From the NCBI RefSeq assembly GCF_900007165.1, contig NZ_CYGY02000020.1:29384-93383 (forward strand): a DNA stretch of 64,000 bases. The letters run 5' to 3'. The DNA comes from Paraburkholderia piptadeniae (GTDB lineage: Bacteria; Pseudomonadota; Gammaproteobacteria; Burkholderiales; Burkholderiaceae). The position numbers and the translations under genes are program-made. Under the pieces are notes generated by a model that ran no database searches, had not been told where the DNA came from, and saw nothing but the letters and a program-made list of their open reading frames with translations. This document shows positions 1-9,942 of the stretch, in pieces (positions within the stretch are counted from its first letter, which is position 1; each line of letters begins with the position of its first letter).

Positions 1-842
1 TCTCGCTGCTGTCGGGGTTGCTGTGGGTGTGCGTGACGATGATCGTCGCAATGTGGCTCGGCGCGGCGCTCGAAGACAAGCTGATGCGTTCGCGCTCGCT
101 CGACGCGAACCTGAAAGTGGTGCTGTCGCGCGTCGGACGCGCGCTGCTGATCCTCGCGGCGGTGCTCATCAGCCTGTCGCTGGTCGGGATCGACGTGACG
201 GTGCTCGGCGTGTTCGGCGGGGCGCTCGGCGTCGGCCTCGGTTTCGGCTTGCAGAAGATCGCGAGCAATTACGTGTCGGGCTTCATCATCCTGATCGACC
301 GGTCGCTGCGCATCGGCGACACGATCAACGTCAGCGGCCTGCAAGGCATGGTCACGCAGATCCGCACGCGCTATACGGTGGTGCGAGGGCTCGACGGCAT
401 CGAAACGCTGATTCCGAACGAAAAGCTGATCACCGACGTCGTGCAGAACCAGTCGTCGTATTTGACGCGCGGCAACGCGAAGGCAGCTGTGCAGGTGGCG
501 TATTCGACGGATGTCGAAAAGGCGATGGCGCTGCTGGTCGAGGCCACGCACGGCGTCGAGCGCGTGCTGCAGGAACCGAAGCCGACGCCTTTACTCGCAG
601 GGTTCGGCCCGGACGGCATCAATCTGGAGCTCGGCTACTGGATCGAAGATGCGGCCACGGGCACGGCCGGCGTGCGTTCGAACGTGAACCGCAATATCTG
701 GCGGCTCTTCACGGAAAGCGGCATCTCGATTCCCTATGCGCAGCGCGACGTGCGCATCGTCACCAGCCCAAGCGACATCATGCCGCAGGCAGTCACAACG
801 ACTGCCGGGCGCGCGGCGAACGAACCCGGCAGCGCGGCCTGA
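1..842 (+). CDS. MscS-family mechanosensitive ion channel, 3' part
   Basis: This is the C-terminal part of a small-conductance mechanosensitive channel of the inner membrane, which releases solutes on hypo-osmotic shock. The reading frame is open to the left edge, so the N-terminus lies outside the window. A hydrophobic helix (LLILAAVLISLSLVGI) is followed by the Gly/Ala-rich pore helix (GVFGGALGVGLGFGLQKIA) and the beta-domain start (RSLRIGDTINV), the usual MscS order. The end of the protein is the cytoplasmic alpha/beta vestibule region and a low-complexity Ala-rich tail. The family is clear. The subfamily (MscS, YbdG-like, or larger MscK-like) cannot be decided without the N-terminus. Confidence 0.85.
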   Translation, partial: SLLSGLLWVCVTMIVAMWLGAALEDKLMRSRSLDANLKVVLSRVGRALLILAAVLISLSLVGIDVTVLGVFGGALGVGLGFGLQKIASNYVSGFIILIDRSLRIGDTINVSGLQGMVTQIRTRYTVVRGLDGIETLIPNEKLITDVVQNQSSYLTRGNAKAAVQVAYSTDVEKAMALLVEATHGVERVLQEPKPTPLLAGFGPDGINLELGYWIEDAATGTAGVRSNVNRNIWRLFTESGISIPYAQRDVRIVTSPSDIMPQAVTTTAGRAANEPGSAA

Positions 843-861
843 AAGGCGCCTCCGCGGATAG

Positions 862-930
862 CAACCGGACGTTTCCAGACCAATATCGGGAAACGTCCGG
901 TTGATGCAACACAACAATTTTCTTTTTTGT
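862..930 (+). terminator. intrinsic terminator after the MscS gene
   Basis: A perfect 15-bp inverted repeat (862-876 with 889-903, stem CAACCGGACGTTTCC) with a 12-nt loop lies 20 bp after the stop codon. It is followed, after a short gap, by a T-rich tract at 917-930. Confidence 0.7.
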
Positions 931-1043
931 TACAGACACTTGGAACGGTTCGCGTAAAATATCGTCCAAAACAGTTTGCTTGCTTTCACTTTCTTGACAT
1001 TCGCCGTTGTATCCTTCCGCGCATGTCTTCCATTCCCAGGTAA

Positions 1044-2246
1044 ATGGCCTTGCTGAATTCCCTGCTTGATTTCCTCGCGCACGGCGCGTTGCGTTTTTCG
1101 TGGTGGCAAATCGCGTTGTGGGCGCTCGCCGTCACGCACGTGACGATCATCGGCGTCACTGTCTATCTGCACCGCTGCCAGGCGCACCGCGCACTGGACT
1201 TGCACCCCATCGCGAGCCACTTTTTCCGCTTCTGGCTGTGGATGACCACGGGCATGCTGACGGGCCAGTGGGCCGCGATTCACCGCAAGCACCACGCGAA
1301 GTGCGAAACCGAAGACGATCCGCACAGCCCGCAGACGCGCGGCATCTGGAAGGTGCTGCTCGAAGGCGCGGAGCTGTACCGCGCTGAAGCGAAGAATGAA
1401 GAGACGATGCGCAAGTTCAGTCACGGCACGCCAAACGACTGGATCGAGCGCAACGTCTACACGAAGTACCCGATCCTCGGCGTGAGCTTGATGATGGTGA
1501 TCGACGTGGCGCTGTTCGGCATCGTCGGTCTGACCGTGTGGGCCGTGCAGATGATCTGGATTCCGTTCTGGGCAGCTGGCGTTGTGAACGGCCTCGGACA
1601 CTTCTGGGGTTATCGCAACTTCAACTCGGCAGATGCGAGCACGAATCTGTTCCCGTGGGGCATCATCATCGGCGGCGAAGAGCTGCACAACAATCACCAC
1701 ACGTATGCGACGTCGGCCAAGCTGTCGAACAAGTGGTACGAGTTCGATATCGGCTGGATGTACATCCGCATCATGTCGGCGTTCCGTCTTGCCAAGGTGA
1801 AGAAGCTCGCGCCAACGCCCCGTCTGACCACTGGCAAGCTCGTGCTCGACCAGGACACGTTGCAGGCCGTGCTCGCGAACCGTTACGAAGTGATGGCGCG
1901 ATACGCAAAGGCGATCAAGCGCGCGTACCGTCAGGAACTCGCGCATCTGAAGGAAATGGGGGCACGCGAGAAGTATCAGCTGATGCGCGGCGCCCGCAAG
2001 TGGTTCCACAAGGAAGAAGCAGGTCTGGACGAGCCGCAGCGCCGTCAGCTTCCGCAGATTTTCGCGAACAGCCAGAAATTGCGCACGTACATCGAACTGC
2101 GCAACGAACTGTCGCAGATGTGGGAGCGTTCGAACGCGTCGCGCGAGCAACTGCTGGTGCAATTGCAGGATTGGTGCCATCGCGCCGAACAAAGCGGCAT
2201 CAAGGCCCTGCAGGAATTTGCGATGCGCCTGCGTCGCTACGCATGA
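1044..2246 (+). CDS. membrane fatty acid desaturase (acyl-CoA/acyl-lipid delta-9 type)
   Basis: This is a di-iron, membrane-bound fatty acid desaturase that introduces a double bond into acyl chains. The three histidine boxes are all present: HRCQAH at about residues 43-48, HRKHH at 80-84, and HNNHH near 215. Hydrophobic segments lie between them, as in the stearoyl-CoA desaturase-like family. At 400 residues it is similar to Burkholderia homologues. The C-terminal 120 residues are charged and helical and come after the catalytic part. The start ATG follows the weak purine stretch CCAGG. The gene stands alone between two terminators. Substrate (acyl-CoA, acyl-ACP or phospholipid) cannot be read from the sequence. 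Confidence 0.88.
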   Translation: MALLNSLLDFLAHGALRFSWWQIALWALAVTHVTIIGVTVYLHRCQAHRALDLHPIASHFFRFWLWMTTGMLTGQWAAIHRKHHAKCETEDDPHSPQTRGIWKVLLEGAELYRAEAKNEETMRKFSHGTPNDWIERNVYTKYPILGVSLMMVIDVALFGIVGLTVWAVQMIWIPFWAAGVVNGLGHFWGYRNFNSADASTNLFPWGIIIGGEELHNNHHTYATSAKLSNKWYEFDIGWMYIRIMSAFRLAKVKKLAPTPRLTTGKLVLDQDTLQAVLANRYEVMARYAKAIKRAYRQELAHLKEMGAREKYQLMRGARKWFHKEEAGLDEPQRRQLPQIFANSQKLRTYIELRNELSQMWERSNASREQLLVQLQDWCHRAEQSGIKALQEFAMRLRRYA

Positions 2247-2281
2247 TCCCCGACGAAATCCATTAAACTTTCGTTACGTCA

Positions 2282-2314
2282 CAAAACCCCGCGTTGGCGG
2301 GGTTTTGCTTTTTT
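2282..2314 (+). terminator. intrinsic terminator after the desaturase gene
   Basis: Stem AAAACCCCGC / GCGGGGTTTT (2283-2292 with 2297-2306), GTTG loop, then a T-rich run. It starts about 35 bp after the stop codon. Confidence 0.9.
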
Positions 2315-2376
2315 GGGCCGCCGGAATTGCACCACTGAAGGCTGTCGGCGGCGGATTCAGCAGGGCAGAGGAGATC

Positions 2377-3507
2377 ATGAATCAGGCGATCAGGAGCGTC
2401 GAATACGACCGTCCGCAAGGCGCGGCCTGCGGCGTCGGCCAGGCTTGGGCGAAAGTGCCAGAGGCACCCTCCGCGCAGGAGCGGGTCGCGCTGAAGGAGC
2501 GTATTCGCGGGTTGCTCAAGCGTGAGAAAGCGGTGCTCGTTGCGCACTACTACGTCGATGCGGAGTTGCAGGAACTGGCGGACGAAACGGGCGGCTGCGT
2601 GGCCGATTCGCTGGAAATGGCGCGTTTCGGACGCGATCACGATGCACAAACGCTGGTTGTCGCTGGCGTGCGTTTCATGGGCGAGACCGCGAAGATTCTC
2701 AGTCCAAACAAGCGCATTCTGATGCCCGATCTGGATGCAACCTGCTCGCTCGATCTCGGTTGCCCAGTCGACGAATTTTCTGCGTTCTGCGATGCGCATC
2801 CGGACCGCACGGTCGTCGTCTATGCGAATACCAGCGCCGCAGTGAAGGCGCGCGCCGACTGGATGGTGACGTCGTCGATCGGGCTGGAAATCGTCGCGGA
2901 TCTGCACGCGCGCGGCGAAAAGATCATCTGGGCGCCGGACCGGCACCTGGGCGCCTATATCCAGAAGAAGACGGGCGCCGACATGCTGCTGTGGCAAGGC
3001 TCGTGTCTCGTGCACGACGAGTTCAAGGGCGTCGAGCTCGATCTGGTGCGCGCCGAGTATCCGCACGCGAAAGTGCTCGTGCATCCGGAGTCGCCGGAAA
3101 GCGTCGTTGCGCAGGCGGATGTCGTGGGGTCGACCACGCAACTGATCGACGCAGCGAAGAACAGCGACGCGACGCACTTCATCGTCGCCACCGACCTGGG
3201 CATTCTGCACAAGATGCGTCTCGCGGCACCCGGCAAGACCTTCATCGAAGCGCCGACGGCCGGCAGCAGCGCGACGTGCAAGAGTTGCGCGCATTGTCCG
3301 TGGATGGCGATGAACGGCTTGCGCAATCTCGCCGAGGTGTTGGAGCGCGGCCACAACGAAATCTTCGTCGATCCGTCCATCGGCGAGCGTGCGCGTCTGC
3401 CGATCGACCGCATGCTTGATTTCGCTGCGCGTCACAAGAAGCGCGTGCAGGCAAGCGGCGATCTCGCGCGCGATACGGCGCTGTTCTCGAATGTCGGAGC
3501 GGCGTGA
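2377..3507 (+). CDS. nadA: quinolinate synthase
   Basis: NadA condenses iminoaspartate with dihydroxyacetone phosphate to quinolinate in de novo NAD synthesis, using a [4Fe-4S] cluster. The 376-residue protein carries the cysteines expected for cluster binding: Cys123/129 in CSLDLGC, Cys210 in [10 protein letters not shown], and the C-terminal CKSCAHC motif at 301-307. The ATG at 2377 is preferred because GAGGAG precedes it; an in-frame upstream extension runs through the terminator of the preceding gene. The stop codon overlaps the nadC start by one base, so the two are translationally coupled. Its partner nadB faces it from 6104. Confidence 0.96.
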   Translation: MNQAIRSVEYDRPQGAACGVGQAWAKVPEAPSAQERVALKERIRGLLKREKAVLVAHYYVDAELQELADETGGCVADSLEMARFGRDHDAQTLVVAGVRFMGETAKILSPNKRILMPDLDATCSLDLGCPVDEFSAFCDAHPDRTVVVYANTSAAVKARADWMVTSSIGLEIVADLHARGEKIIWAPDRHLGAYIQKKTGADMLLWQGSCLVHDEFKGVELDLVRAEYPHAKVLVHPESPESVVAQADVVGSTTQLIDAAKNSDATHFIVATDLGILHKMRLAAPGKTFIEAPTAGSSATCKSCAHCPWMAMNGLRNLAEVLERGHNEIFVDPSIGERARLPIDRMLDFAARHKKRVQASGDLARDTALFSNVGAA

Positions 3508-4409
3508 TGGGCGCGAATGAATCGATGGAGTTGAGGGACGCGGTGTCGCCGCTTTTCGCGGAAATCCGTGCGCAGTACGGCGAGGCACTCGATGTGGCGA
3601 TCGCGCGCAACGTCAGCGATGCGCTTGCAGAGGACGTCGGCACAGGCGATCTGACGGGCCTGCTCGTTCCCGCCGACGAGATGCGCGACGCGCGCATCAT
3701 CGTGCGCGAACAGGCAGTGTTGTGCGGCGTGCCATGGTTCAACGAAGTGATGCGCCGTGTCGATCCGCGTATCGACGTGCAATCGCGGTATCGCGAGGGC
3801 GACCTCATGGCGACGGATTCCGTCGTATGCACGTTGCGCGGTCCGGCTCGCGCCCTGCTCACCGCCGAGCGCAACGGTCTCAACTTTCTGCAGATGCTGT
3901 CGGGTGTCGCGAGCGCGACGCGTAGATTCGCCGACGCGATCGCGCATACGCGCGCACGCGTGCTCGACACGCGCAAGACGCTGCCGGGGCTGCGTCTCGC
4001 GCAAAAGTACGCAGTGCGCGTCGGTGGCGGCGCGAACCAGCGGCTCGCGCTCTATGACGGCATTCTGATCAAGGAGAATCACATCGCAGCGGCGGGCGGC
4101 GTCGGCGCGGCGATGAACGCGGCCCTTGCGCTGAACGCGGGCGTCCCGATCCAGATCGAAGTCGAAACGCTCGAGCAGCTGGCGTCGGCGCTCGCGCATG
4201 GCGCGCAGTCGGTTCTGCTCGACAACTTCTCGCTGGACATGATGCGCGAAGCGGTGCGTATCACGGCCGGCCGCGCGGTGCTCGAAGTATCGGGCGGCGT
4301 GAACTTCGATACGATCCGACAGTTCGCGGAGACGGGTGTCGACCGCATCTCGGTCGGCTCGCTGACGAAGGACGTGCGCGCGATCGACTTTTCGATGCGC
4401 ATCGTGTGA
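3507..4409 (+). CDS. nadC: nicotinate-nucleotide pyrophosphorylase (carboxylating), quinolinate phosphoribosyltransferase
   Basis: NadC converts quinolinate and PRPP to nicotinate mononucleotide, CO2 and pyrophosphate, the step after NadA. The 300-residue protein has the family signatures EDVGTGDLT near residue 37, LDTRKTLPGLR near 150, IKENH around 188, and the C-terminal EVSGGVN barrel motif. The ATG at 3507 shares its A with the nadA stop (TGATG). A second in-frame ATG at 3525 is possible. It ends just before a bidirectional terminator shared with the convergent nadB. Confidence 0.96.
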   Translation: MGANESMELRDAVSPLFAEIRAQYGEALDVAIARNVSDALAEDVGTGDLTGLLVPADEMRDARIIVREQAVLCGVPWFNEVMRRVDPRIDVQSRYREGDLMATDSVVCTLRGPARALLTAERNGLNFLQMLSGVASATRRFADAIAHTRARVLDTRKTLPGLRLAQKYAVRVGGGANQRLALYDGILIKENHIAAAGGVGAAMNAALALNAGVPIQIEVETLEQLASALAHGAQSVLLDNFSLDMMREAVRITAGRAVLEVSGGVNFDTIRQFAETGVDRISVGSLTKDVRAIDFSMRIV

Positions 4410-4432
4410 CTGCGTAACTGGTGCCGGAAAGC

Positions 4433-4469
4433 AAACGGCCATCACCCGATTTACGGGAGATGGCCGTTT
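4433..4469. terminator. bidirectional terminator between nadC and nadB
   Basis: AAACGGCCATC (4433-4443) pairs with GATGGCCGTTT (4459-4469). CCCG/CGGG extends the stem inward past one mismatch. It sits midway between the stops of two convergent genes and has A-rich/T-rich flanks on both sides. Confidence 0.8.
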
Positions 4470-4505
4470 CGCTTTACTGGTCAACAGTGGCGAACATGAA
4501 ATGCG

Positions 4506-6104
4506 CTACACGTTCCGATTGGGCACGCGCTCCGGGGACAGCACGGTCGGCAGCGCCTTGGGCAACGAGTTCGGCCAGTCGCGGCTGTAATGCAGCCCGC
4601 GGCTCTCGCGCCGCGAACGCGCGCTATCGACGATCAGCGAGGCTACGTCGACCAGGTTGCGCAGTTCGAGCAGATCGCGGCTCACCTTGAAGTTCGCGTA
4701 GTACTCGTGGATCTCGTCGCGCAGCAGCGCAATCCGGTGCCGCGCGCGCGCAAGGCGCTTGTCCGTGCGCACTATGCCGACGTAATTCCACATCAGGCGG
4801 CGCAACTCGTCCCAGTTGTGCGCGACGACCACCTCCTCATCGGGATCGGACACGCGGCTCTCGTCCCAATCGGGCAGCGGAGCGTGCACGGCCGCGCCAA
4901 AGCCTTCTTCCTCGATAGCCTGCGCGGCCGACCGGCCTATCACGAGACACTCGAGCAGCGAATTGCTCGCGAGCCGGTTTGCGCCGTGCAAGCCGGTGCA
5001 CGACGTCTCGCCGACGGCATAGAGCCCCGTCAGGTCCGTGCGCCCGGCGAGATCCGTTACGACGCCGCCACAGGTGTAATGAGCCGCCGGCACGACGGGA
5101 ATCGGCTCTTTCGTAATGTCGATGCCGAATTCCAGGCACCGCGCGAGAATCGTCGGAAAATGCTCACGTAGGAATTCGGCCGGCTGGTGGCTGATGTCGA
5201 GATATACGCAGTCGATGCCGCGCTTCTTGATCTCGAAGTCGATCGCGCGCGCGACGATATCGCGCGGCGCCAGTTCGGCGCGTTCGTCGTGGGCGGGCAT
5301 GAAACGCGTGCCGTCGGGCAGCTTGAGGATGCCGCCTTCGCCACGCACCGCTTCCGAAATCAGAAACGACTTCGCGTATGGGTGGAACAGGCACGTCGGA
5401 TGAAACTGGATGAATTCCATGTTCGACACGCGGCACCCGGCTCTCCAGGCCATTGCGATGCCATCGCCCGTCGCGGTATCGGGATTTGTCGTGTAGAGAT
5501 AAACCTTGCCGGCGCCGCCCGTCGCGAGCACGGTGTGCGGTGCCTCGATCGTGACCGTGCGGCCGCTCGCCAGATCGAGCGCATAGAGGCCGTGGCAGCG
5601 GCGTCCCGGCATGCCCAGGCGGTCCGACGTGATCAGATCGATCGCGTAGTGATCTTCGAGCAGCGTGATGTTCGGATGATGCCGCACGCGTTCGCTCAGC
5701 GTCGCGACGACGGCATGGCCTGTAGCGTCCGCCGCGTGAATGATGCGGCGATGGCTGTGGCCGCCTTCACGCGTCAGATGGAAGCCGAGCTCGGCCGCGT
5801 CGTCTTTCGTGAACGGCACGCCTTGGTCGATCAGCCACTGGATGGCCTCGCGGCCATGTTCGACGATAAAGCGCGTCGCGGCTTCGTCGCACAACCCGCC
5901 GCCGGCGATCAGCGTGTCATCGACGTGATTCTCCGTGCTGTCCGCCGAATCGAGCACGGCCGCGATGCCGCCTTGCGCCCAGTCGCTCGCGCCGTCGGTC
6001 AGCGAACGTTTGGCGACCACGGCGACGCGACGCGTCTGCGCGAGATTGAGCGCGACGGTCAAGCCGGCGAGCCCGCTGCCGACAATCGCTACATCGAAAT
6101 TCAT
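4506..6104 (-). CDS. nadB: L-aspartate oxidase
   Basis: NadB is the FAD enzyme that oxidises L-aspartate to iminoaspartate, the substrate of NadA. The 532-residue protein begins with the dinucleotide-binding motif [11 protein letters not shown] at residues 10-20. It contains GGAGKVY, the succinate dehydrogenase/fumarate reductase-like FQFHPT region and the substrate-loop EAVRGEGG. The C-terminal helical domain has ELRNLVDVA. Length matches the family. A good ribosome site (GAGAGGAG) precedes the ATG. nadB is convergent to nadAC rather than in the same operon, so expression of the three enzymes needs separate promoters. Confidence 0.96.
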   Translation of the reverse strand: MNFDVAIVGSGLAGLTVALNLAQTRRVAVVAKRSLTDGASDWAQGGIAAVLDSADSTENHVDDTLIAGGGLCDEAATRFIVEHGREAIQWLIDQGVPFTKDDAAELGFHLTREGGHSHRRIIHAADATGHAVVATLSERVRHHPNITLLEDHYAIDLITSDRLGMPGRRCHGLYALDLASGRTVTIEAPHTVLATGGAGKVYLYTTNPDTATGDGIAMAWRAGCRVSNMEFIQFHPTCLFHPYAKSFLISEAVRGEGGILKLPDGTRFMPAHDERAELAPRDIVARAIDFEIKKRGIDCVYLDISHQPAEFLREHFPTILARCLEFGIDITKEPIPVVPAAHYTCGGVVTDLAGRTDLTGLYAVGETSCTGLHGANRLASNSLLECLVIGRSAAQAIEEEGFGAAVHAPLPDWDESRVSDPDEEVVVAHNWDELRRLMWNYVGIVRTDKRLARARHRIALLRDEIHEYYANFKVSRDLLELRNLVDVASLIVDSARSRRESRGLHYSRDWPNSLPKALPTVLSPERVPNRNV

Positions 6105-6322
6105 CTCCTCTCTCCGTCGTATTGCGTGGCTGGTGCGGTGGACACCGCCGCAGCCATTCGATTGGGAAACCGAAGAGCATACGCGTTGCAGCCGTCAAGG
6201 GAAAGCTGGTCGAATCGCGAAGTCTATTGCGCGCGGCGGAAGGGATGCAGACCGTCGGCGACGCCGACAGGAAAGAGCGGCAATCGGCGTCAGAAGGCAG
6301 GAGAGGGAAGCGCCAAGAAACA

Positions 6323-6349
6323 AAAAGCCCCGCGTAAAGCGGGGCTTTT
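6323..6349 (-). terminator. intrinsic terminator of rpmB-rpmG
   Basis: Stem AAAAGCCCCGC / GCGGGGCTTTT (6323-6333 with 6339-6349) with a GTAAA loop. Read on the minus strand it ends in TTTTTG, 26 bp past the rpmG stop. Confidence 0.9.
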
Positions 6350-6374
6350 CGTCGTCAACAGGCTGGAAACCGGA

Positions 6375-6542
6375 TTACTTGATCTTCGTTTCCTTGTACG
6401 CCACATGCTTGCGAACGACGGGATCGAACTTCTTGATCTCCATCTTTTCCGGCATGTTGCGCTTGTTCTTCGTGGTCGTGTAGAAGTGACCCGTACCAGC
6501 GGTCGATTCCAGCTTGATCTTGTCGCGTGCGCCTTTGGCCAT
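6375..6542 (-). CDS. rpmG: 50S ribosomal protein L33
   Basis: Small basic protein of the large ribosomal subunit, 55 residues. The translation begins [20 protein letters not shown] and continues with the [17 protein letters not shown] region and ends KETKIK, a near-perfect match to the cysteine-free bacterial L33 form. The ribosome site TAAGGAG lies seven bases before the ATG. It follows rpmB by 10 bp in the usual rpmB-rpmG operon. Confidence 0.97.
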   Translation of the reverse strand: MAKGARDKIKLESTAGTGHFYTTTKNKRNMPEKMEIKKFDPVVRKHVAYKETKIK

Positions 6543-6552
6543 GATTTACTCC

Positions 6553-6786
6553 TTAGGCTTCGCCACGTGCGCGCAGGTCTGCGAGCACCGAGTCGATACC
6601 GTTCTTGTCGATCAGGCGCAGACCGGCGTTCGAGACGCGCAGGCGCACCCAACGGTTTTCGCTTTCAACCCAGAAACGGCGGTTTTGCAGATTCGGGAGA
6701 AAACGACGCTTGGTCTTGTTGTTCGCGTGGGAAACGTTGTTGCCGCTCATCGGCGCTTTCCCAGTTACTTGGCATACGCGTGCCAT
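6553..6786 (-). CDS. rpmB: 50S ribosomal protein L28
   Basis: Ribosomal large-subunit protein of 77 residues. It begins [20 protein letters not shown] and contains [13 protein letters not shown] and [16 protein letters not shown], all conserved L28 signatures. It is the first gene of the rpmB-rpmG pair. The ~245 bp to radC contains no gene. Confidence 0.97.
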
Positions 6787-7031
6787 GAGAGCACTCCTAA
6801 TACGCTAATTCTGAGTTCGAACGCCGTGAAGTTTCCCAAGAAAACTAGAGGACCGAGCCGTAGCCGACTTCAATCACTTGCTTTCCGGAAAGGCCTTGGT
6901 GGCTTCGGAACAGGGTTGGAAAGAGGCAAACCGAGAGTCTAGCAGAAAAAGAGCCGCAAAATCAAACCTTATTTGGAGACGGCTGGCGGTCGCGCAACGG
7001 TATCTGCGCTTGGCGTCCACTGTTCCGTAGG

Positions 7032-7808
7032 TCACGGCCAGCCTGCGCGGGCAAACGAGAACGTGTCGTTCGCGCCGATCACCAGATGGTCGATCAGTTG
7101 CACGTCGATGAGCGCGAGGGTATCGCGCAGCACCCGCGTGAGCTGCCGGTCGCTGGCGCTTGGCTTGACGGCGCCGGAGGGGTGATTATGCGCGACGATC
7201 AGGCTCGCCGCATTCACCGACAGCGCCCGCCGCACGATTTCGCGCGGATACACGGCCATGCGGGTGAGCGAGCCGCGCGAATTCTCCTCCGAGCGGATCA
7301 GCCGGTGGCGTGTGTCCAGAAACAGGCAAATGAACACCTCATAAGGCCGCGAGCCGATCAGCAGCCGCAAATAGTCTTCGACTGCTTCCGGGGAATCGAT
7401 CAATGGGCGCTCGCGTATCTTCTCCGCGAGCGCGCGCCGCGCCAGCTCCATGATGGCCAGCAACTGCGCCCGCTTGGCGGGGCCGACGCCGCGCACGCCG
7501 TTGAGATCCTCGGGCGTCGCGTCGAGCATCGCGCGCAGTGAGCCGAAGCGCTGCAGCAGCGAGCGCGCGACGTCGAAGACATTATGTCCGGGCAGCCCGG
7601 AGCCCAGCACGAGCGCGACCAGTTCCGTATCGGACAGCGCCGCCGCGCCCGCGTCGAGCATCCGTTCGCGCGGCATGTCCCGCAGCGGCCATGCGGGTGC
7701 AGACACGGACATGGGCACGGACGCCGAAACGGGCGCCGGCAAGGGCGCGGGGCGGCGAACGGAGGGTTTCTCCGCCTTGTTGAGCGGGATGACTATCGGA
7801 TCGTTCAT
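7032..7808 (-). CDS. radC: RadC-family JAB/MPN-domain protein
   Basis: RadC-family protein, 258 residues. An N-terminal helix-hairpin-helix-like region ([20 protein letters not shown]) is followed by the MPN/JAB1 metalloprotease-like domain with the zinc motif HNHPSG and the downstream S-x2-D pattern. The historic link to DNA repair is uncertain; the biochemical role of RadC is not settled. The first ~40 residues (Pro/Ala/Ser/Val-rich) are longer than in typical 225-residue RadC proteins, so translation may start internally, for instance at the Met near residue 33. Confidence 0.92.
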   Translation of the reverse strand: MNDPIVIPLNKAEKPSVRRPAPLPAPVSASVPMSVSAPAWPLRDMPRERMLDAGAAALSDTELVALVLGSGLPGHNVFDVARSLLQRFGSLRAMLDATPEDLNGVRGVGPAKRAQLLAIMELARRALAEKIRERPLIDSPEAVEDYLRLLIGSRPYEVFICLFLDTRHRLIRSEENSRGSLTRMAVYPREIVRRALSVNAASLIVAHNHPSGAVKPSASDRQLTRVLRDTLALIDVQLIDHLVIGANDTFSFARAGWP

Positions 7809-7887
7809 GGCAAGGTCCTCCGTGATTCAGTGGAGCGGCGACGACGCGCCGCGCAGCCGCGTTCCAGCCGGCTCGGGATATGTGGCT

Positions 7888-7893
7888 TACAAT
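7888..7893 (+). promoter_or_regulatory. candidate -10 element upstream of fkpB-ispH
   Basis: TACAAT lies about 95 bp before the fkpB start, in the divergent radC/fkpB gap. No good -35 hexamer was found at the right spacing, so this is weak. Confidence 0.3.
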
Positions 7894-7985
7894 AGAACCT
7901 TTGCGCACGGCGCCAGACGGCCTGCCATGCGCGCGACCCCTGCCGCCGCGCCCTGCGCCGCGCGCCACGACTGAATGAGTACCGC

Positions 7986-8441
7986 ATGAGCATCATCGAC
8001 ATCTCCGAAGTGAAACCCGGTTCGCACGTCACGCTTCACTACCGGCTTTTGCTCGCCGATGGCGCCGAGATCGTCAGCACCTTCAACGACAAGCCCGCCA
8101 CGCTGCTGCTGGGCGCCGGCCAACTGGCGCAGCCGCTGGAAGACATTCTGCTGGGCCTGAAGGCGGGGCACCATTCGACCTTTCAGCTAGAGCCGGGCCA
8201 GGCATTCGGTCCGCGCAATCCTGAAATGATTCAGCGCGTATCGCTGGCCACGCTGCGTGAAAACAGCATGATCGGGGAGGATTTTTCTCCCGGCGATCTC
8301 GTCGAATTCAATGCGCCGGGTGGCGGCCGCTACGCCGGCGTACTCAAGGAAGTCGGCGAAACCTCGGCTCTCTTCGATTTCAACCATCCGCTCGCCGGCC
8401 AGGCGCTGACGTTCGAAGTAAAAATCATCGGGATCCTGTAA
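7986..8441 (+). CDS. fkpB: FKBP-type peptidyl-prolyl isomerase, SlpA/FkpB-like
   Basis: Short cytoplasmic FKBP-type prolyl isomerase with chaperone activity, 151 residues. The FKBP core ([15 protein letters not shown]) is interrupted by an insert-in-flap (IF) region with [16 protein letters not shown], which is diagnostic for the SlyD/SlpA subgroup. The C-terminal histidine-rich tail of SlyD is absent, so this is the SlpA (FkpB) type. It lies two bases before ispH, the same fkpB-ispH order as in Escherichia coli, and the two are clearly cotranscribed. Confidence 0.92.
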   Translation: MSIIDISEVKPGSHVTLHYRLLLADGAEIVSTFNDKPATLLLGAGQLAQPLEDILLGLKAGHHSTFQLEPGQAFGPRNPEMIQRVSLATLRENSMIGEDFSPGDLVEFNAPGGGRYAGVLKEVGETSALFDFNHPLAGQALTFEVKIIGIL

Positions 8442-8443
8442 AC

Positions 8444-9403
8444 ATGAGCATCACGGACACGACTCTCGCCGAAGCTGAAATCCTGCTTGCGCAACCGCGC
8501 GGATTTTGCGCCGGCGTCGACCGGGCGATCGAGATCGTCGAACGCGCCATCAAGCTGTACGGTTCGCCAATCTACGTGCGTCACGAAATCGTTCATAACG
8601 CGTATGTCGTCGAAGACCTGCGCAAGAAGGGCGCGATTTTCATCGAGCAGCTCGAAGAAGTGCCCGCGGGCAGCACGGTGATCTTCAGTGCGCACGGCGT
8701 GTCGAAGGCGGTGCGCGCCGAGGCCGAAGAGCGCGGGCTGCGCGTGTACGACGCGACTTGTCCGCTCGTCACGAAGGTGCACATCGAAGTCGCGAAGATG
8801 CGCGCGGAAGGCTTCGACATCGTGATGATCGGCCACAAGGGTCATCCGGAAGTCGAAGGCACGATGGGGCAGACGGGCGAAGGCATGTATCTCGTCGAAG
8901 ACATCGAGGACGTGCAGGCGCTGCAACTCGCCGATCCGCAGCGCATCGCCTATGTGACGCAAACGACGCTGTCCGTCGACGACGCCGCGCAGATCATCGC
9001 CGCGTTGAAGGCGAAGTATCCGGACATCAAGGAGCCGAAGAAGCAGGACATCTGCTATGCGACGCAGAACCGCCAGGATGCCGTCAAGTTCATGGCGCCG
9101 CAATGCGACGTCGTGATCGTCGTCGGCAGCCCGAACAGTTCGAATTCCAACCGGCTACGCGAACTCGCTGAGAAACTCGGTGTGCCTGCCTATATGGTGG
9201 ATTCGCCCGATCAGATCGATCCCGCCTGGGTTGCGGACAAGCGCCGCATCGGCGTGACGGCTGGCGCATCGGCGCCGGAGGCGCTGGCGCAGGCTGTGAT
9301 CGGCCGTCTGCGCGAACTCGGCGTGCGCAGCGTGCGCGCGCTAGAAGGCATAGAGGAAAACATCGCTTTTCCGCTGCCGCGCGGCCTCGGATTGCCGGCC
9401 TAA
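8444..9403 (+). CDS. ispH: 4-hydroxy-3-methylbut-2-enyl diphosphate reductase
   Basis: IspH (LytB) makes IPP and DMAPP from HMBPP, the last step of the MEP isoprenoid pathway, using an iron-sulfur cluster. The 319-residue protein has the three cluster cysteines at about 22 (GFCAGVDRA), 106 ([10 protein letters not shown]) and 204 (CYATQNRQ). It also has the substrate-binding [17 protein letters not shown] and [10 protein letters not shown] motifs. The product feeds undecaprenyl phosphate and quinone synthesis, linking it functionally to uppP and ubiD in this window. Confidence 0.97.
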   Translation: MSITDTTLAEAEILLAQPRGFCAGVDRAIEIVERAIKLYGSPIYVRHEIVHNAYVVEDLRKKGAIFIEQLEEVPAGSTVIFSAHGVSKAVRAEAEERGLRVYDATCPLVTKVHIEVAKMRAEGFDIVMIGHKGHPEVEGTMGQTGEGMYLVEDIEDVQALQLADPQRIAYVTQTTLSVDDAAQIIAALKAKYPDIKEPKKQDICYATQNRQDAVKFMAPQCDVVIVVGSPNSSNSNRLRELAEKLGVPAYMVDSPDQIDPAWVADKRRIGVTAGASAPEALAQAVIGRLRELGVRSVRALEGIEENIAFPLPRGLGLPA

Positions 9404-9420
9404 CGAACCGACCCCAATCG

Positions 9421-9449
9421 AAAAAGCGCGCCATGGGCGCGCTTTTTTT
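9421..9449 (+). terminator. intrinsic terminator after ispH
   Basis: Stem AAAAAGCGCGCC (9421-9432) with GGCGCGCTTTTT (9436-9447), three-base loop, ending in seven T residues, 18 bp after the ispH stop. Confidence 0.95.
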
Positions 9450-9942
9450 GTATCGGCCAGGCCCGGAAATCGCCCATAAAACGGTGCCGCATCACAGAAA
9501 AACGAGAGTTGCACGGTGTCGGCACGCACATTCTTTTTGATTTTTGGGGCGTATTTTGCCCTGAAATGGATGATCGCGCCCCGTTTTACATCAGACGAAC
9601 GATCAGCCGGCAGATTGGTCGCACCGATTCGGTGAATTTTCAGATGCGTGATTCGCCGCAAGGCTTCCTTGTGTCGAAGTCCGCTCCATAGGGCTCACAG
9701 CGCCGTCGATGCAACAACTGATGTTGCGGAGCGACATTCATGGTGCAACTGGTGCGCGAAAATATGGCGCAACCGGGTTGCAATCCGCATGTGCTAGAGA
9801 TCCCGAAAAGCGGTTGCAATGCAGGAAAACCCTGCGCATTCAACAATATTGCCCGTCGCATAATTGGAGTTACAATGCGCGCGTTCTCAAGGCTTCAGCG
9901 CCTCGGAACGCCAGATTTAGCAAGGCGCAGGAGACCTATTTA
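9450..9942. other. intergenic region before livK
   Basis: About 490 bp without a supportable gene. It is less GC-rich than its surroundings and holds the likely livK promoter at its right end. No tRNA or repeat was seen. Confidence 0.5.
9849..9876 (+). promoter_or_regulatory. likely sigma-70 promoter of livK
   Basis: TTGCCC (9849-9854), 16-bp spacer, TACAAT (9871-9876). It lies about 65 bp before the livK start codon. The -10 matches five of six consensus bases and the -35 four of six. Confidence 0.5.
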